Of a stretch of 64,000 bases of DNA, positions 32,085 through 44,267 are shown piece after piece. The notes beneath the pieces are model-generated. The model was not told the DNA's origin and did no database searches. It saw only the letters and a list, made by a program, of their open reading frames with translations. The stretch comes from Lenzites betulinus. Lineage: Eukaryota > Basidiomycota > Agaricomycetes > Polyporales > Polyporaceae. The stretch spans positions 806,001 through 870,000 of the forward strand of contig JABYQU010000009.1 in NCBI GenBank assembly GCA_022264855.1, read 5' to 3'. The translations under genes and the position numbers were made by a program. Every line of letters begins with the position of its first letter. Position 1 is the stretch's first letter.

Positions 32085-33132
32085 TTGATTTTAAGACAAG
32101 TCTGCGCATCCCACTCAGTGTACATTATTTCTGATACAGACCATAAGGCGCAATGTCCCATACTTCATACAGAGAAATACGAAGCATGACTCGTACATAT
32201 CAAGTTCAGCGCAGTTTACTCTGAGGACACCCCAAGCGGAATCGCCGCGTCTTCTCTCTACAGCGGACGCCGAAGGAATCGCGACAGCCCCATGACCGTC
32301 TTCGCAGCCGGAGTGGCGGGGAGGTGAGTTTCCGCAGTGCTACGAGCGTGTCGTGCTGCTCCTCTGGACCCGGCGGGATGTACTCGTAGAATTCACCCAT
32401 GCTGCGATGTGCGACGATGAAACGCGAAACGTCCAGGACGTTAACCAGGCGTAAAGGGAAGAACACGATCCCGTGACGAACGCGTTGTTTGCGGGCTGCC
32501 TGAGACGCGCTTGTGTTCGCGGGACGCCTACGGCGCCGAACAGGCAGTACTGTTGAGCAAGTGAGTGAGTAATTGATGAAGTTCGGCTGTGTATGGCCCG
32601 TACGCGGCGGAATATTCCATAGAGGTCTGCAAGGGCCTCGTCAACAAGGCGGTATGCAATCGCGCTACCAGGTTCCGCATTTATGCACACGCATGCACAT
32701 ACACTGGCGGTTCGCAAAAAGATCATGTGAGCAAGCCTAAAAAAATTGCGTTCGACGAGTATTGTGTCTGGGACGAGTGAGTCCAGACCTGATACCTGAG
32801 TGGGGCTGCTGCTTGCGCGAGTACGAAAGTACTGCCGTCGCTCAAAGCCTACAGGGACCCTGCCTGGCATATACACTCCATGATAACTAATGTCGCAAGC
32901 TATGGCGGAACTTAAGACGGGGATACTTGTCGAAAGTCTAGAACATAGCGATAGCGCACTCAACTTTCACAAGCGCATCACATGTGCGTAGTTGAGGCAG
33001 TGAAAGAGGCAGTGAGTAACTCACGAGATGTAACTGGTGGAAGGTTCCGGGCACACACGGGCAGCAAAACTATATGATAGGACGTAAGTACTATCTGAGT
33101 GGGATAAAGGGCATATTCATACTACTTCGCGT
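32085..33132. other. Intergenic with GH51 relic and an unassigned ORF
   Basis: Contains a decayed GH51 fragment (32585-32782) and, on the minus strand at 32206-32466, an ORF reading LVNVLDVSRFIVAHRSMGEFYEYIPPG. That ORF has protein-like composition but I do not recognise it; it could be a relic or a small gene. The rest is featureless. Confidence 0.4.
32585..32782 (+). pseudogene. Decayed fragment of GH51 arabinofuranosidase
   Basis: Plus-strand relic matching the junction of exons 4 and 5 of the intact minus-strand GH51 gene. The piece reads [21 protein letters not shown], then the same intron beginning GTATGCAATCGCGCTA, then the exon around the nucleophile (IAFDEY region) with frame damage. 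Because the intron is retained, the copy arose at DNA level as an inverted segmental duplication and not from mRNA. Nothing before or after it resembles the rest of the gene. Confidence 0.85.
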
Positions 33133-34741
33133 TTATCTGGTACATGAGGTGCTGGTCTTTTGAAACATAAACCACTGCGGTGCCGGAGCAAGCGTGTCCA
33201 GTGGCCCTCCGGATTTTTTCGCTGTGGCGATAGCTGCGACATGACCTGCAATCATACCGTATTGAATTTCCCGGTGGCTGTCCATGACCGTCACGTCAAC
33301 TTCGCAGTACCCAGCGGGAATACTTCCGATCGGGATGGTGGTGTATGGGACGCCGTCGAGAGTGTATGAAACGTCCCCAGAGGATGCTAAGTGGAGGAGA
33401 TCTTAAACTCGGATAAATACATCGAGCATACACAAGTACTCACCACGGACGTTTCGGGTGGGGCTTGGACCACCGGGAAGAGTCCCTGTAGTCGCCCTTG
33501 TGGTTGTCGTAAATGTCGTACTCCCCGCCATCCGTCTGCTGCTGTACTCCCCCGGAGGGCCCGGTGCGGCGGATGGCACACCTGCTATCTTCGCTAGCTG
33601 GCGCCGGCGTCTGGTGGTAGATGCAGACACCTCTTCTATATTCTCGGGGATCGGCGGTAGACGAGGAATGGCAAGTAAGAGTGGGAGCGCCCCTCCTTTC
33701 CACTTTCCTTCGTTGGACCAGACACAGAAAGCACTGAGCCAACCGCCGATGTATTCTGTGGCACACGTTCCCGACTCGTGGACGACATGTGTCCAGAACT
33801 CGGTATCGGGCTGTCCATCGAATGCGGACACAAATCGGCGTATGATCGGCTGGAGCATGTTCGCCCACGCGGAGGGCTCATCGCCGAGCTCGTAGAGACG
33901 ATCGAGCCTGCTAGAAAGACGAACCCAATCGCCCTTGCTCCCCTCGAGAGTGACAGTGGGGATCCCGCAGGTAAGGTCCATCCGGTATTCGAAGAATCTA
34001 AAGAAGGTCAGATACCCGGGGGAAGGGAGATGCGCGATGACCACGAACTCTTTCAAAGTAGACATCATGATCACAGAGCATATGGTCATATCCTTCAGCG
34101 TAGTCGTCGTGAAGTCCGGTAGGATCCACTCCACGAGTGTGTTATCTACGACCTGTGTATGGCGTGATCAGTGCTAGGATAGAAAATTCCGTGTGCCGTG
34201 CACGTACGTTCTTGCGTATCTCCCGAGCCATTTCACGCGCGAATGCAGCAAAGTCGACGGAGCCGTTTCTCATAACCCCGTCAGCTACCAGTCTTTGTTT
34301 CCCCTGGTGGGCGACAAAATATTCCCGCAAACCTTCTGCGTGCGCATTGACACTGGTGAGGGAACGTTAGCGACCTTCTGGAACTAGTAATCGTTGTTCA
34401 GCGTACTAGAAACTCAGTTGCGAAAGTATCGCCATCCATACGTCGTCGGGACTGCATGACCGTCAGCTACCAAGAAATAGCAAAGCGTCTAGCAGACCCT
34501 ACCGTATGATGAGATGGTGGTGGTATGCATACGCCTGCAGCACAGTACGGACGAAGCCGTTACTCTTCGCCAAGAGCTGCGGCTGTTCCTTCTTTGGGAC
34601 CGAACATTGCTTGATGGCACGGATATGTCGTGATTGCGCACCACAAGCGACCTCAATTATCTGTTCAGGACTACAGCCCGTCAGGTCTTCCACGCTGACT
34701 GCCCTGGGCTTAACTGAAGAAGCGCAGAATGTTACTGGCAT
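33133..34741 (-). CDS. DUF4419 domain protein, copy A
   Basis: Fungal protein with a DUF4419 domain; molecular function unknown. Exons 34503..34741, 34407..34451, 34208..34352, 34049..34152, 33444..33997 and 33133..33386 give 446 residues. Diagnostic segments are PDDVWMAILSQLSFYVNAHAE (split by introns), EWILPDFTTTTLKDMTICSVIMM, LTCGIPTVTLEG, WANMLQPIIRRFVSAFDG and GGWLSAFCVWSNEGKW. A Thr/Ser/Pro-rich linker leads to a C-terminal module ending LAPAPQWFMFQKTS. All five introns sit at the same places and phases as in copy B (35631-37324), and the exon 2, 3 and 4 lengths are identical. No signal peptide or membrane helix is seen. The model is complete and in frame. Confidence 0.85.
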
Positions 34742-35630
34742 GGTAGCAGGCTACAATGACCGGCAGGTTCAGCATCGAAGCTAGTGATGGAGGGAAGCGA
34801 ACGAAAGGAGCACTTACCTGGGCCGGGGGCGAGGTTGAAAGAGTCCAAGGGATGTAAATGGGATTATGATACTGAGTACTTAAGCTTGAAGTGGTTGGGT
34901 TTATATTGTACAGGATAGACGGTGATACCTCTAGACGCCACTACGCACCATAGACTCACCCGCGGCAAGCGCCCCTCTCGGTTCCGTGAGGTACATATAG
35001 GTTGATAGCCTGTGCATGTCAACAGTCGGCAAAATATTGCCGAAGACATGATAATAGTCCCCCAGGTTGAAAGCTCAGCACTGACAGCTGTTCTCAGATC
35101 GATAGGCCCCCGTGAAAAAACACACACAGAGGCGTTCAAGCCCAGACGGGGCGGCGACGCTTCGCGTGATGCGGTAACAGTCGGTTTGGCAGGTAGCGGG
35201 CAGCGCGAAGAGCTACGCGCCCTCGGCATGCACACCCGCATCCTCCCCGCCGTCGCCGCCTGAAACCGCTGTCCGCAATTATTTTTCCCAGGGGCCTATC
35301 GATTAGATAACAGCTGGAAGTGCCTAGTACGTTATGCATTTGAACATTTTGCAGACCTTGTACTCGGCAGCCTCATCCATCTGTGTGCCGTGGTATCCAT
35401 GGCAGGTCATGATGAACAAACAGATCGCAGCGCAGACTACGGTCCACGGTGTCGTGGCACCGGATTCTTGACATGACATCGGTTCGACACATATTGTTAC
35501 TGTTACACACGTCAGGCACGAATCGGTTCACCTCTGGACGTAGCTTGTCATGATATTGATGGGCTGCCAGATATTCCGTGAGCAATGCTAACACGCAGTT
35601 CGCGATTGAAGCTTGAAGATTCACCTGTGT
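34742..35630. other. Intergenic, no gene recognised
   Basis: Upstream of DUF4419 copy A and 3' of copy B. Overlapping ORFs on both strands at 34864-35263 have no motif and look accidental. Confidence 0.4.
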
Positions 35631-37324
35631 TTACTTCTTGTACATGAACCACTGCGGGGCGGGAGCAAGAGTGTTGAGCGGCCCTCCGGGTTCCTTCGCC
35701 GTCGCGAAACTTGCAACATGCCCAGCAACCATCCCGCAAGGAATCTCCGTGAAGTTGTCCAAAATCGTCACGTCGACCTCGCAGTAGCCGGGAGGGATGT
35801 TCTGGACCGGGATTGTGAAGTATCGGACGCCGTCGAGCATGTATGCTACCGACCACTGCCCTGCAACGTACAATGTCAGAAGCTATGTGGCGTAGAGATA
35901 AGGTCGCGAAGATGCTCACCGATCTCAAGGATACTCTTGCTAGACGATTCTGTTTCGACCGCGGTGCTCGTCAATGTCGTAGTGCTTGCCGTTGCGTCGG
36001 TCGTTGCGAGTGTTGTAGTGCTTTCTTTAATGTCTGTAGTCGCCAACGTCGTAATGCTTTCCATGGCCTCGGTAGTTGTCGTAACGGCGCCGCCACTCGT
36101 TGGGTTTTCTGTGTCAGGCGCGATCTGGACACTTTCAGTGCGCTTCTTGAACGGAGAAGACAGTATCTTCTTCAAGCTGAGACGGCGACTGGATGAAGGC
36201 GGTTGGATCGGCGAGGCACGCGGTACTTCGAGGATCGGGCGTGGAGGTGGCACTTGAAGTTGCGGGGCGAGTGCCGGATTCCATTTCCCTTTGTTCGTCC
36301 ACACGCAGAAGGCGGTGATCCAGCCGTTGAGATCGTCCTGCCCACAGTACGCCTGCTGGCGGTACACAACATGGTTCCAAAACTCAAAATCCGGCTCGCC
36401 GTCGAAGGCAGAGACGAAGCGGCGCAGGATGGGCTGAAGCATGTTCGCCCACCCCGAAGTCTCATCTCCGAAGTCGTAGAGACGGTCGAGCCTCTTCACG
36501 ATGCGCACCCAGTCGTCCCTAGTGCCTTCGAGAGTGACAGTAGGAATCCCGCAAGTGATACCGCAGTAGTAATCGAAATACCTGAGCGAGAGGTCAATAA
36601 AAAACACGCGTGTTCGGCTTCAGAGACACCCACTCTTTCAAGGTGGCCATCATTAAGACGGAGCAGATAGTCATGTCTTTCTCAGTCGTCGTGGTGAAGT
36701 CGGGCAGAATCCATTCTGCGAGCGTACTGTCCACAACCTAGCAATGAACAAATAAGTGGTTGGAGTCCTTTGCGATAGAGGACTACGCACGTTCTTGTGG
36801 ATCTGCAGTGTCATGTCGCGCGCGAACTGCCCGAAGTCAATCTCTCCGTTCTTGACCTTGGCGTTGACAGTGAGCCCCTGCTTGCCTTCGTGCGCTACGA
36901 AATACGCGCGCAGCTCTTCCGCGTGGGCGTTGACACTGCATGACAGGGTCGGACCGGGTCCATGGCGAACTCAACCGAACAACTCACTAGAAGCTGAACT
37001 GGGTGAGAATCGCCACCCACACATCATCGGGACTGAACACTAATATCAGTCGCTAGCCAAATGCGAGATAGCTAGAGCGCACCGGATAACGAGGTGATGG
37101 TGCGACCCGTACGCACGCAACACCGTGAACACGAAGCCATTGCTTTCGGCCTCGAGCCGGGGTTGTTCCTCTTTGGTGACTGAAGACTGTAGCAGGGTGT
37201 ATTTCTTCGTGGAATAGGCATGTTCTTTGTGCGCTGCTTTGAGCAGTTCCAAGGGACTACATCCCCGGCTGTGTGATCTCATCTCATTGGTGGTCACCAG
37301 CGATACGGGGAATGTGACAGGCAT
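35631..37324 (-). CDS. DUF4419 domain protein, copy B
   Basis: Tandem paralogue of copy A, 475 residues from exons 37083..37324, 36988..37032, 36791..36935, 36634..36737, 35920..36581 and 35631..35860. It has the same diagnostic segments: PDDVWVAILTQFSFY, EWILPDFTTTTEKDMTICSVLMM, ITCGIPTVTLEG, WANMLQPILRRFVSAFDG and GWITAFCVWTNKGKW. The linker carries imperfect repeats of an 11-12-residue Thr/Ala unit (ESTTTLATTD, ASTTTLTSTA), longer than in copy A, which accounts for most of the length difference. The C-terminal module (YMLDGVRYFTIPVQNIPPGYCEVDV to QWFMYKK) is highly similar between copies. The splice donor at 36633 was chosen as AAAGA then GTGGGT because only this joins KEYFDYYCG in frame; the same choice works in copy A. 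Confidence 0.87.
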
Positions 37325-37985
37325 GATGGCTATTGATTCTCAAAGTCAGAACGACACAAGGTAGGTTAGACCGGCGGCAAGAATATCTCACTAGTGGTGC
37401 AATGCGGATGTGTGGCTGGCAGCTAGAGGAGTCGCGGGGAGACTGGAGTTGATGGCCCTGTGAAGTACCCAGCTTTTATGTCCATAGGGCCTTTATCGGA
37501 ACCGCCCAGGTCCTTGGGTGACTATATAGGCTGCGGTCACCTGGACTGCAAGGCGGTGCAATAACCTTGTCAGATTGTTAGCGGTCTTACCACTACTAAG
37601 GTAGTTGGGCAGTGCAGTATAACCAATGTTGAGTTCTAGAAGTGGGACGTGCCCTTGATAAATCCGAAGCTGCGCTGCAATTCGAAGATAGACCGCAGTA
37701 ACGCAGTAAAACATACGGCGGACACCGTGCGAAAGTGACAGGGACACGCAGCAGGCGACTCTCACCTTCTGAATCTGATGCCGACCTCCCTTGAATGCTG
37801 GCACTGGTATGCAGTATGCAAATTGCCTCGCGAAGGCCATCTCACTTTCCCCAAGGAGATATGGTACAATTAACCGACTGCTCATAAGCTACTTTTACAG
37901 CCTGATATAGCAGCGTCAGTGATGTAATTACCGCCAAACGCAACGCAGCGACGTACCCTGCAGATACAGACGCCAAGCCCCACAA
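37325..37985. other. Intergenic, no gene recognised
   Basis: Upstream of DUF4419 copy B and 3' flank of PWP2. Nothing recognisable. Confidence 0.45.
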
Positions 37986-40941
37986 TCAGTATACGCTGAT
38001 AGACTGCGGCGCGGACAAGTCCTTCATCTCGACGTCCGCATCCCGCGACTGCTTGACCTTCTGTTGATCGATGAGGTACTCCAATGTGGACCGATTGTCC
38101 TCGCATCTGTTGTACCGGTCAGGATTCGTGAGAACTGGACACATAACCTCGACAAACGGAAAACGCACAATCGCGAAATGAGCTGCTCAAAGTCAGACAG
38201 GCCCTTCTGCAGCGCCCGCAGCACGCTCGCATACTCCCCCGTGCGGTCCCGCAGATGCCGGCCATGCGCGCCGAGCAGCGCACTCGCCCATAGGAGGTCA
38301 AACTCGACGTGCGGACTGCGCTCCATGTGCTCCGCGACGAAGCGTAGCAGCTGGCCGACGTACACGACCGGCAGGCCGCGCGCGACGAGCCGGATATCCG
38401 CACGGGGCACGCTCTCGTACGCTTTCTGCACGAGCGGCCGCTCGTTCAACCGGAACGCCATCACGAGTGCTTTGAGGTGTTCCCTGCGCCCGAGGACAGT
38501 GAGGAGCGCCTGCGGGGTAAGCTCGATGTCCAGATCGAAGGGGTCGAACGAGGTCGTTTCGTCGACGGAATATATGAGCAGCCCTTCCGTCGAAGCAGCT
38601 GCCCACGCGCGCCCCGTCGGCGCGAAGCGTACACATTTTGTGCGTGCTTCCTGGCGATAGCGCCGCTTCGACATGTCGCCATGTTGCGCACCAGGGAGCG
38701 CGGTGTCCATGCGGTCCTCGAGGTCGCTCGCGTCACCGCGGTCGTCGATGAGGTCAACGTTCCCCGCCTCGGTTACCCTGCGGCTGTCGAGGAACTCCTC
38801 CGTGCCGTCTAGGCTGAGGTTCTGCGAGATCTGGAACTTCTTGACCATCACGCCCTCGCGCACGTCGTAGATCACGACGTACTTGCTGTTTCCGCCCGCG
38901 ATGATGCAACGCCCATCCGCGGTGTACGCGAGGCTGTTGAACGCCTTGCCGGACGCGTTATTCGACGCGGCCATGCGGTCGTCCGCCTTGCGGCCACCAG
39001 AGATATCTCGCCGTCCGTCGATGAGGTTCGTTTGCTTGCCCAGGTCGACGTCGAAGAACATGACTTGCCCGTCAAGACTGGACACCGCGAGCTCCTTGCC
39101 GTCAGGCCGGAAAGCGACGGAGAGCACGTCCGAGCTGAGGACGAAGGGTTCCACAGCGCGCGATCGCCCAAAGACGCTCCAGACGCGCACGCTCTTGTCC
39201 CACGATCCGCTGGCAACAACGTTCCCCGTTGGGGAGAAAGCGAGGGAGCTGATGGGACCTTCGTGTCCGGTCAAGACGTCGAGGAGCTTGCCCGTTTGCA
39301 CCGACCACAGGAACACCTCGAACGAGTCTGTGGAGCCAGCCGCGACGACCTCGCCACTTGGGTCAACTGCAAGACACGAAAATTGGACGGGCGTCGGCGA
39401 GGTGAACGTGCGGAAATTCCGGTATCGGATGAGGTCGAAGGCGCGCACGGTTCCGTCCAGCGAGGCGGAGAAGAGCACCTGGCCCTGCTTCGCGAAATCC
39501 ACCGCCGATATGGCAGCAGAGTGCTCGGCGAACGTCACGAAGCAGAACCCCGACGACGTGTTCCACACCTTCACCTTGCCGTCGTCACCGCCTGTCGCGA
39601 CGTGCTGGCCGTCTGGGGCGTAGGCAAGCGTGTTCATGTCGAAGAAGTGTCCCTGCTGCTTGAGAACATATGACTCGGACTGCCACTCCCAGACGAGGAG
39701 CTGCCCAAGCTTTTTGGCCCCAAACGCGAGCCATTCGCCGGACGGGTTGATCGCGACCGAGGATATCTTCTCTTGCGATATGCTGAGGGTGTGGATGTTG
39801 GTGAACCCGGGCATTTCCCAGAGTCCGAAAACGCCTGTGGAAAAGCCGACAACGAGGAGGCTCGACCCGCGGTGGAACGTGCTGCATACCACCTTGGTCC
39901 CAGGCTGGTTGAAGTAGTTTCGCTTGTGCACGCCCCATCGTGTGTTGGCGATTTCGTTATAAAGGCCGCCAGCTGAGGTCGATGCGACTGGTTCTTCGTC
40001 CTCACTGTCGCTGTCGCTGTCGTTCTCGGGCGATTTTGACTTCCAGGTGAACGCAGCGCCGTCACGGCTGACGGTATATATCTGGCAAAAAGAATGAGAA
40101 CCCGCTCAGAATGACGCCAAGATACATGAACACACCGTCTTGCCATCCGCAGAGAAGAATGCGTTCAAAACTGCGTCTTTGTGACCGGCAAAGGTCTTGG
40201 GCCGGAAACCCTCGACTGGGTCGAGAGTGAAAAGCCGTGCGGTCATGTCGCGCGAGGTTGTGATGAAGCATTTAGAATCAGGAGACCATTCGATGCTGAG
40301 CACCTCGTCGTGGTGGCCGGTGTACGTTCGGTGGAGATTGAATGGGGCAAACTCGCGAATGAGGTGGTTCGGGGTCCGCCAGACTTGCACATGGCTGTCA
40401 TGCGAAACAGCGATATACCTGGACGTGTGATGTTAGACGTATATGCGCGCATCGGGTTGTACATGTACGCACTTTCCGTCCGGGGAGAACTTGATCGCTT
40501 TCACTGGCTTTTTAAAGTTGAAGCGGTGTAGTACGGCTCCTCTTTTGAAGTTAACGAGCAGAGCCTGACCGTCTGCGCAAAAATGAGTAAAATTACAAAT
40601 GGGAAGCTTTCGGGCGCACCTTCGTCCACGCTCAACAATACATTCGCATCCGGGCTCAATGCAATAGCAGCGACGTTCTTTCGGTTCTCAAATTCAAAGG
40701 TGCGTGACTTGTTGCTGATGCAAATCAATAAATGAGAGATGCCACGGAAGGACCGCACTCACTTTACGAGGTCAAACACGGATACTCTGTTTCCGACGGG
40801 ACTGAGGACCGAGTTCCCATCCGGTGTAAAGACAATGTTCCCCTGTCTGTATACAGTCCCACAAAGGTTGGAAAACTGATACGTCTCAGCACGAATCGTC
40901 CAGAGGAACTGGACAATATATACCTTATAGTTAGCCTTCAT
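37986..40941 (-). CDS. PWP2: PWP2 (UTP1), SSU-processome WD40 protein
   Basis: Core component of the U3 snoRNP/SSU processome that folds and cleaves pre-18S rRNA in the nucleolus. Exons 40924..40941, 40763..40875, 40620..40714, 40473..40572, 40136..40418, 38169..40081 and 37986..38106 give 880 residues, slightly shorter than yeast PWP2. Typical features are the N-terminal FSNLCGTVYRQGNIVFTPDGN, FENRKNVAAIALSPDANVLLSVDEDG, HVQVWRTPNHLIREFAPF, WGVHKRNYFNQPGTKVVC, many WD40 repeats (HSAAISAVDFAKQGQ, GHEGPISSLAFSPTG) and a C-terminal Utp12-type helical domain ending LEYLIDQQ. An acidic Ser/Asp-rich loop (ENDSDSDSEDEE) lies between the propellers. Introns cluster in the 5' part and are 47-62 nt. 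The 18-nt first exon is supported by the match MKANYK plus FSNL. Confidence 0.94.
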
Positions 40942-42002
40942 CGAGAGGCAGCTGACTCGCCCTTGCCAGTAGATGTTAGAAGTGTTCGTAGGATGGCAGA
41001 GATACGAGGATCGAAAATCTCAAGAGTAGCAGCCGCAAGCAGATCCGTGAAACAAAGCCTACAAGAGCGAAGAGTTTGGGAGGAAGAGACGAAACCAGGA
41101 GTGATTAGACGCTCGTAAATTCTTGGCACGTGATACGGAAGAGTGTACCGAGCGCTAAAAATTCCTCCGCACGTTTTAGCCGCCGACGTCGAGTTCATCC
41201 TCGATTCCTCCATCCTCCGTACTCCGACCAGTCCAAGTACCGGTCTAGGTTTATATCGGTTTTCTCTCACAGAGGTCACATCGGTGAGTGCAATCCGATG
41301 AGGTTACTCATCACTTGTTATCGTGGTGAAATATTAGACCCCTGCTCCTCACAAAGCTTCTTATCCTGAGTACTTGAACGCGACCTTGAACACCCTAAGA
41401 CCCTGCTTGCTCGCGCTCGATATTGAGATATGAGACCCTGGGAGCTGGGCGTGGTGAGGATTTCCGTTCTGCATCCTACATTCAATATTGACCTCCATAT
41501 AGCCTTCACCACAAAAACTTCGCGGGTGTCTTCCCTGCGGGGTAAGCTGCCGGTGGCCACCTGAGTTTCATCCTCCCTATTGCAGAGCTGCGCACCAGTA
41601 CCAAAAAGCCCGCCCCTCTTCGGCGATTATTACCCGCTACACTAGTGCACTGTGCCATTATAGTGCTGTATACAGACCACTACCTCACCAGTAACCGCGT
41701 TAGGGTACGTCGACGCGATCACGTGTCCGCGTCTCGGCGCGAGGGAGTATGACGTAGGCGCATGCGCCCTCTCCGACTTCGATGCTCTCCCCGCACAGGT
41801 ATAAATACATCATAGGACACATAACGCTCCTCCGTGTCGGCAACGAGCTCGTATATATAGTCGTCGTGCGCCCTGTTCTCTACTCACACTCACATCTACC
41901 GACACCGACACGGTGACACCTACACGACTCTCGAATCTCAAGTATCCGCGGAGAACAACTACTCAAAACCCATTGCTAAAGACGCCGAATTTAAACTGCA
42001 AC
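40942..42002. other. Divergent promoter region (PWP2 and one-helix protein)
   Basis: Contains a TATA box at 41852-41859 and another TATAAATA near 41801, both on the plus strand, upstream of the one-helix protein gene. No gene recognised. Confidence 0.45.
41852..41859 (+). promoter_or_regulatory. TATA box of one-helix protein gene 1
   Basis: TATATATA 150 bp before the ATG at 42003. A second box, GTATAAATAC, lies about 50 bp further upstream, so two start regions are possible. Confidence 0.5.
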
Positions 42003-42741
42003 ATGTCAGGAGCCACTAAGGGAGTGCAACAAGTCATGCGGGGTAACAGCAGGGTACGTCGGGATCGTCAGCTTCCTCGATCGAAAGAAGTGGCTCACCG
42101 CACCCCACATCCGCCCTCGGATGCATACCTGCAGTTCGCCCTCGCTTTAGGAGGCGCCGCTGCTGTAACAGCTGGTTTCGGAATATTCTGGTATGCACAG
42201 CAGGCAAACCAGGCGAGGAAGGAGAACTCACCTCAACTGGGCGCGATACCAACATGTATGTATTCATGCGGCGGTACTTACTTTCATGCAGTCGCACTCC
42301 TCCGCTCGATTAGGAGTGCATGCCAGCTGACAGTCATCTGTTGCAGGGGAGTACCGGTTGGGCCAGGAGCAGCTGCCCCCTAAGGGCCCCGTGCAACAAC
42401 CCATCGAACAATCTTCTGGTGCTGCGGCTAAGACGGAATCGAAGAACCCGCCAGCGGGAGGAAAGAGTCACGACCAGTCCAGTGGTCAGGACAACAGCGC
42501 ATCCACCGCAAATGTCACTCAGGTGAGGCCCGTAAAGCCCACTACACACGAACGATACACTAATCCAAGTAGAGTAAGCGGAGTGACGATCAACAAGACT
42601 CGAAGAGCCAGCCTACGCCACAGAAAGAAAAGGCTTCTGGCGAAGCTGCGTCTAAGGTGTGCCACTCGCATCCCTTTGAACATTTCGCGCTAACCGCTTG
42701 CTGACACGTCTGGTCTGCAGAAGGAGAAACCTCAACAGTAA
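42003..42741 (+). CDS. Small single-helix membrane protein (paralogue 1)
   Basis: I do not recognise a named family. Exons 42003..42255, 42347..42522, 42573..42656 and 42721..42741 give 177 residues. A basic N-terminal segment (RGNSRVRRDRQLPRSK) leads into one transmembrane helix (about residues 42-65, YLQFALALGGAAAVTAGFGIFW), then QAN and a conserved Trp85 whose codon is split by intron 1 (T then GG). The rest is hydrophilic, Gln/Ser/Lys-rich and probably disordered, ending KKEKPQQ. A basic stretch followed by a helix resembles a mitochondrial inner-membrane or tail-facing anchor, but this is inference. The gene at 43484 and that at 56378 share the helix plus split-Trp plan. The 50-nt intron has a CTAAT branch-like site. 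Confidence 0.7.
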
Positions 42742-43483
42742 AATCTCGACTGAGCTGTTGAACCAGTAGTTGAACCGCGAGTCACCAATGATAGGAGCAA
42801 GAACATGGTCGGACTCCGAGCCTCTGTATCGCGGTATGTTACATCCCAGACTTGTATACCACAGTACCTAATGTGCTAACGTTGTATGTAGCCCATTTCT
42901 ATCTCGTAAACAGCCTATGTCATTCATTACACACATCTAAATGCGCTTCACTTGAAGGGCGACCTTTGAAGTGGCCTTGCCTAGACAGCCCTGAGATGAA
43001 ACCAAGGCGGCATGTGGGCAATCTCTAGTCTACTGAATTTAGTAGAGCGTATGCACGCAATTTGAATCGCCCCAAGTACACGGTGGGTTAGCCCCATATA
43101 AGTACTTGTAGGTCGAATAAAACATGCGCAGTCACTCAAGGCTCTCGATTATGATGCTGAAGGTTGGTAGACGACGCATTGATGACGTGAGATGATACTT
43201 TCTGCTGACGACGCTACTACACCCACATCCAGGAATGGCAAGCGGCCTGCCCGAAGCGGATGTACAGTGGCTGGCCTCAACTTGACAGAAGTGAAGACAC
43301 GATCGATCCCTCCCGCCCCTCCGCCAGCCCAGCAGCTGACATCCGCATCCAAAGCAATGTACATAAACTCCTGAACGTTCTCATCATGCCCCCAACACAT
43401 CTCTTCTTGCTACTTCCACCTCATACGCACACATCGCACACAACCTGAACCTTTCATCGAAGTACTCGTCTACCTTCTACATC
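42742..43483. other. Intergenic, no gene recognised
   Basis: 3' flank of one-helix gene 1 and promoter region of gene 2. Nothing recognisable beyond that. Confidence 0.45.
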
Positions 43484-44267
43484 ATGAGCGCACAACCTGG
43501 CAGACCCCGCGCCCCTCTCCCCGCGGCAAGCCAAGGCGGCAGCCCCAGAGTAATTAACTCACCGCATCATGATCATACGCCTCCTAATCATGTCACCCTG
43601 CAGACGATGATCCTAGGCATGGCGGGCGTAGCGCTCGGCTTGTACGGCTTCTGGCGGCTACAATTCATGAGGCAGAACCGTAGCCACGCCTCGTCCAACC
43701 AGGCAGAAATGCCGGTCTGTGAGTGCCATGTCCTTCTTTAGTCTTAACAAAACATCACTCACCACGTTTGCAGGGCAATTCCGCCATGCGCAACAAGTTC
43801 CGGAGTTCAACGAGCGCATGAGCGCCCCGGGCGTCGCGGGCACCACTACCAGCGCGAGCGCGCAGAAGACCGCGAAAGATTTCTACGCCAACGAGCCCTC
43901 CGCGTCGCGTAGTGCCGACAGGATCGCGGCGGCGGCAGAGAGCGTTGCCGCACAGTCCCCGGCGGAGCCTGTCGCTCATCCGGTGAGAGACGTCGTGTCG
44001 GCAGTGATGACGACTCTGCATGTGAGTCGTATTCTGCGCCAGGTTCGACAACAGGGACTGATTGTGGTTGTTGCGCAACCAGGGCAATCGCCGGGAGCAC
44101 AAACAGGACCCGACAAGCCATATCAGTCAACCGGCTACGCAGAGGCGCTTGAACGACCGCGGGGGGATGTACACGAAGGTCAGTACGTGTCCGGTGAGCG
44201 CAAGAATGACCCACCTGATGCGTGTCGGCAGAACTCGGACTACAAGGATGGCTACCGCAGGGACTGA
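43484..44267 (+). CDS. Small single-helix membrane protein (paralogue 2)
   Basis: Exons 43484..43718, 43774..44021, 44083..44178 and 44232..44267 encode 204 residues. A Pro/Ser/His-rich N terminus precedes one helix (about residues 39-58, LQTMILGMAGVALGLYGFWRLQ), then Trp79 with its codon split by intron 1 exactly as in the neighbour at 42003. After the Trp the protein has QFRHAQQVPEF and an Ala/Ser-rich amphipathic stretch (SADRIAAAAESVAA). The C terminus is basic and polar, ending NSDYKDGYRRD. The frame after intron 2 was chosen because GNRREHKQDP continues to a consistent splice and stop, although an unspliced reading is also open there. I can give no function. The adjacent position and shared intron suggest an old tandem duplication. 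Confidence 0.7.

Noticed and set aside
40938..41279. Minus-strand ORF upstream of PWP2
   Set aside because: It overlaps the PWP2 start region, has no conserved match to PWP2 N termini and is better explained as 5' flank.
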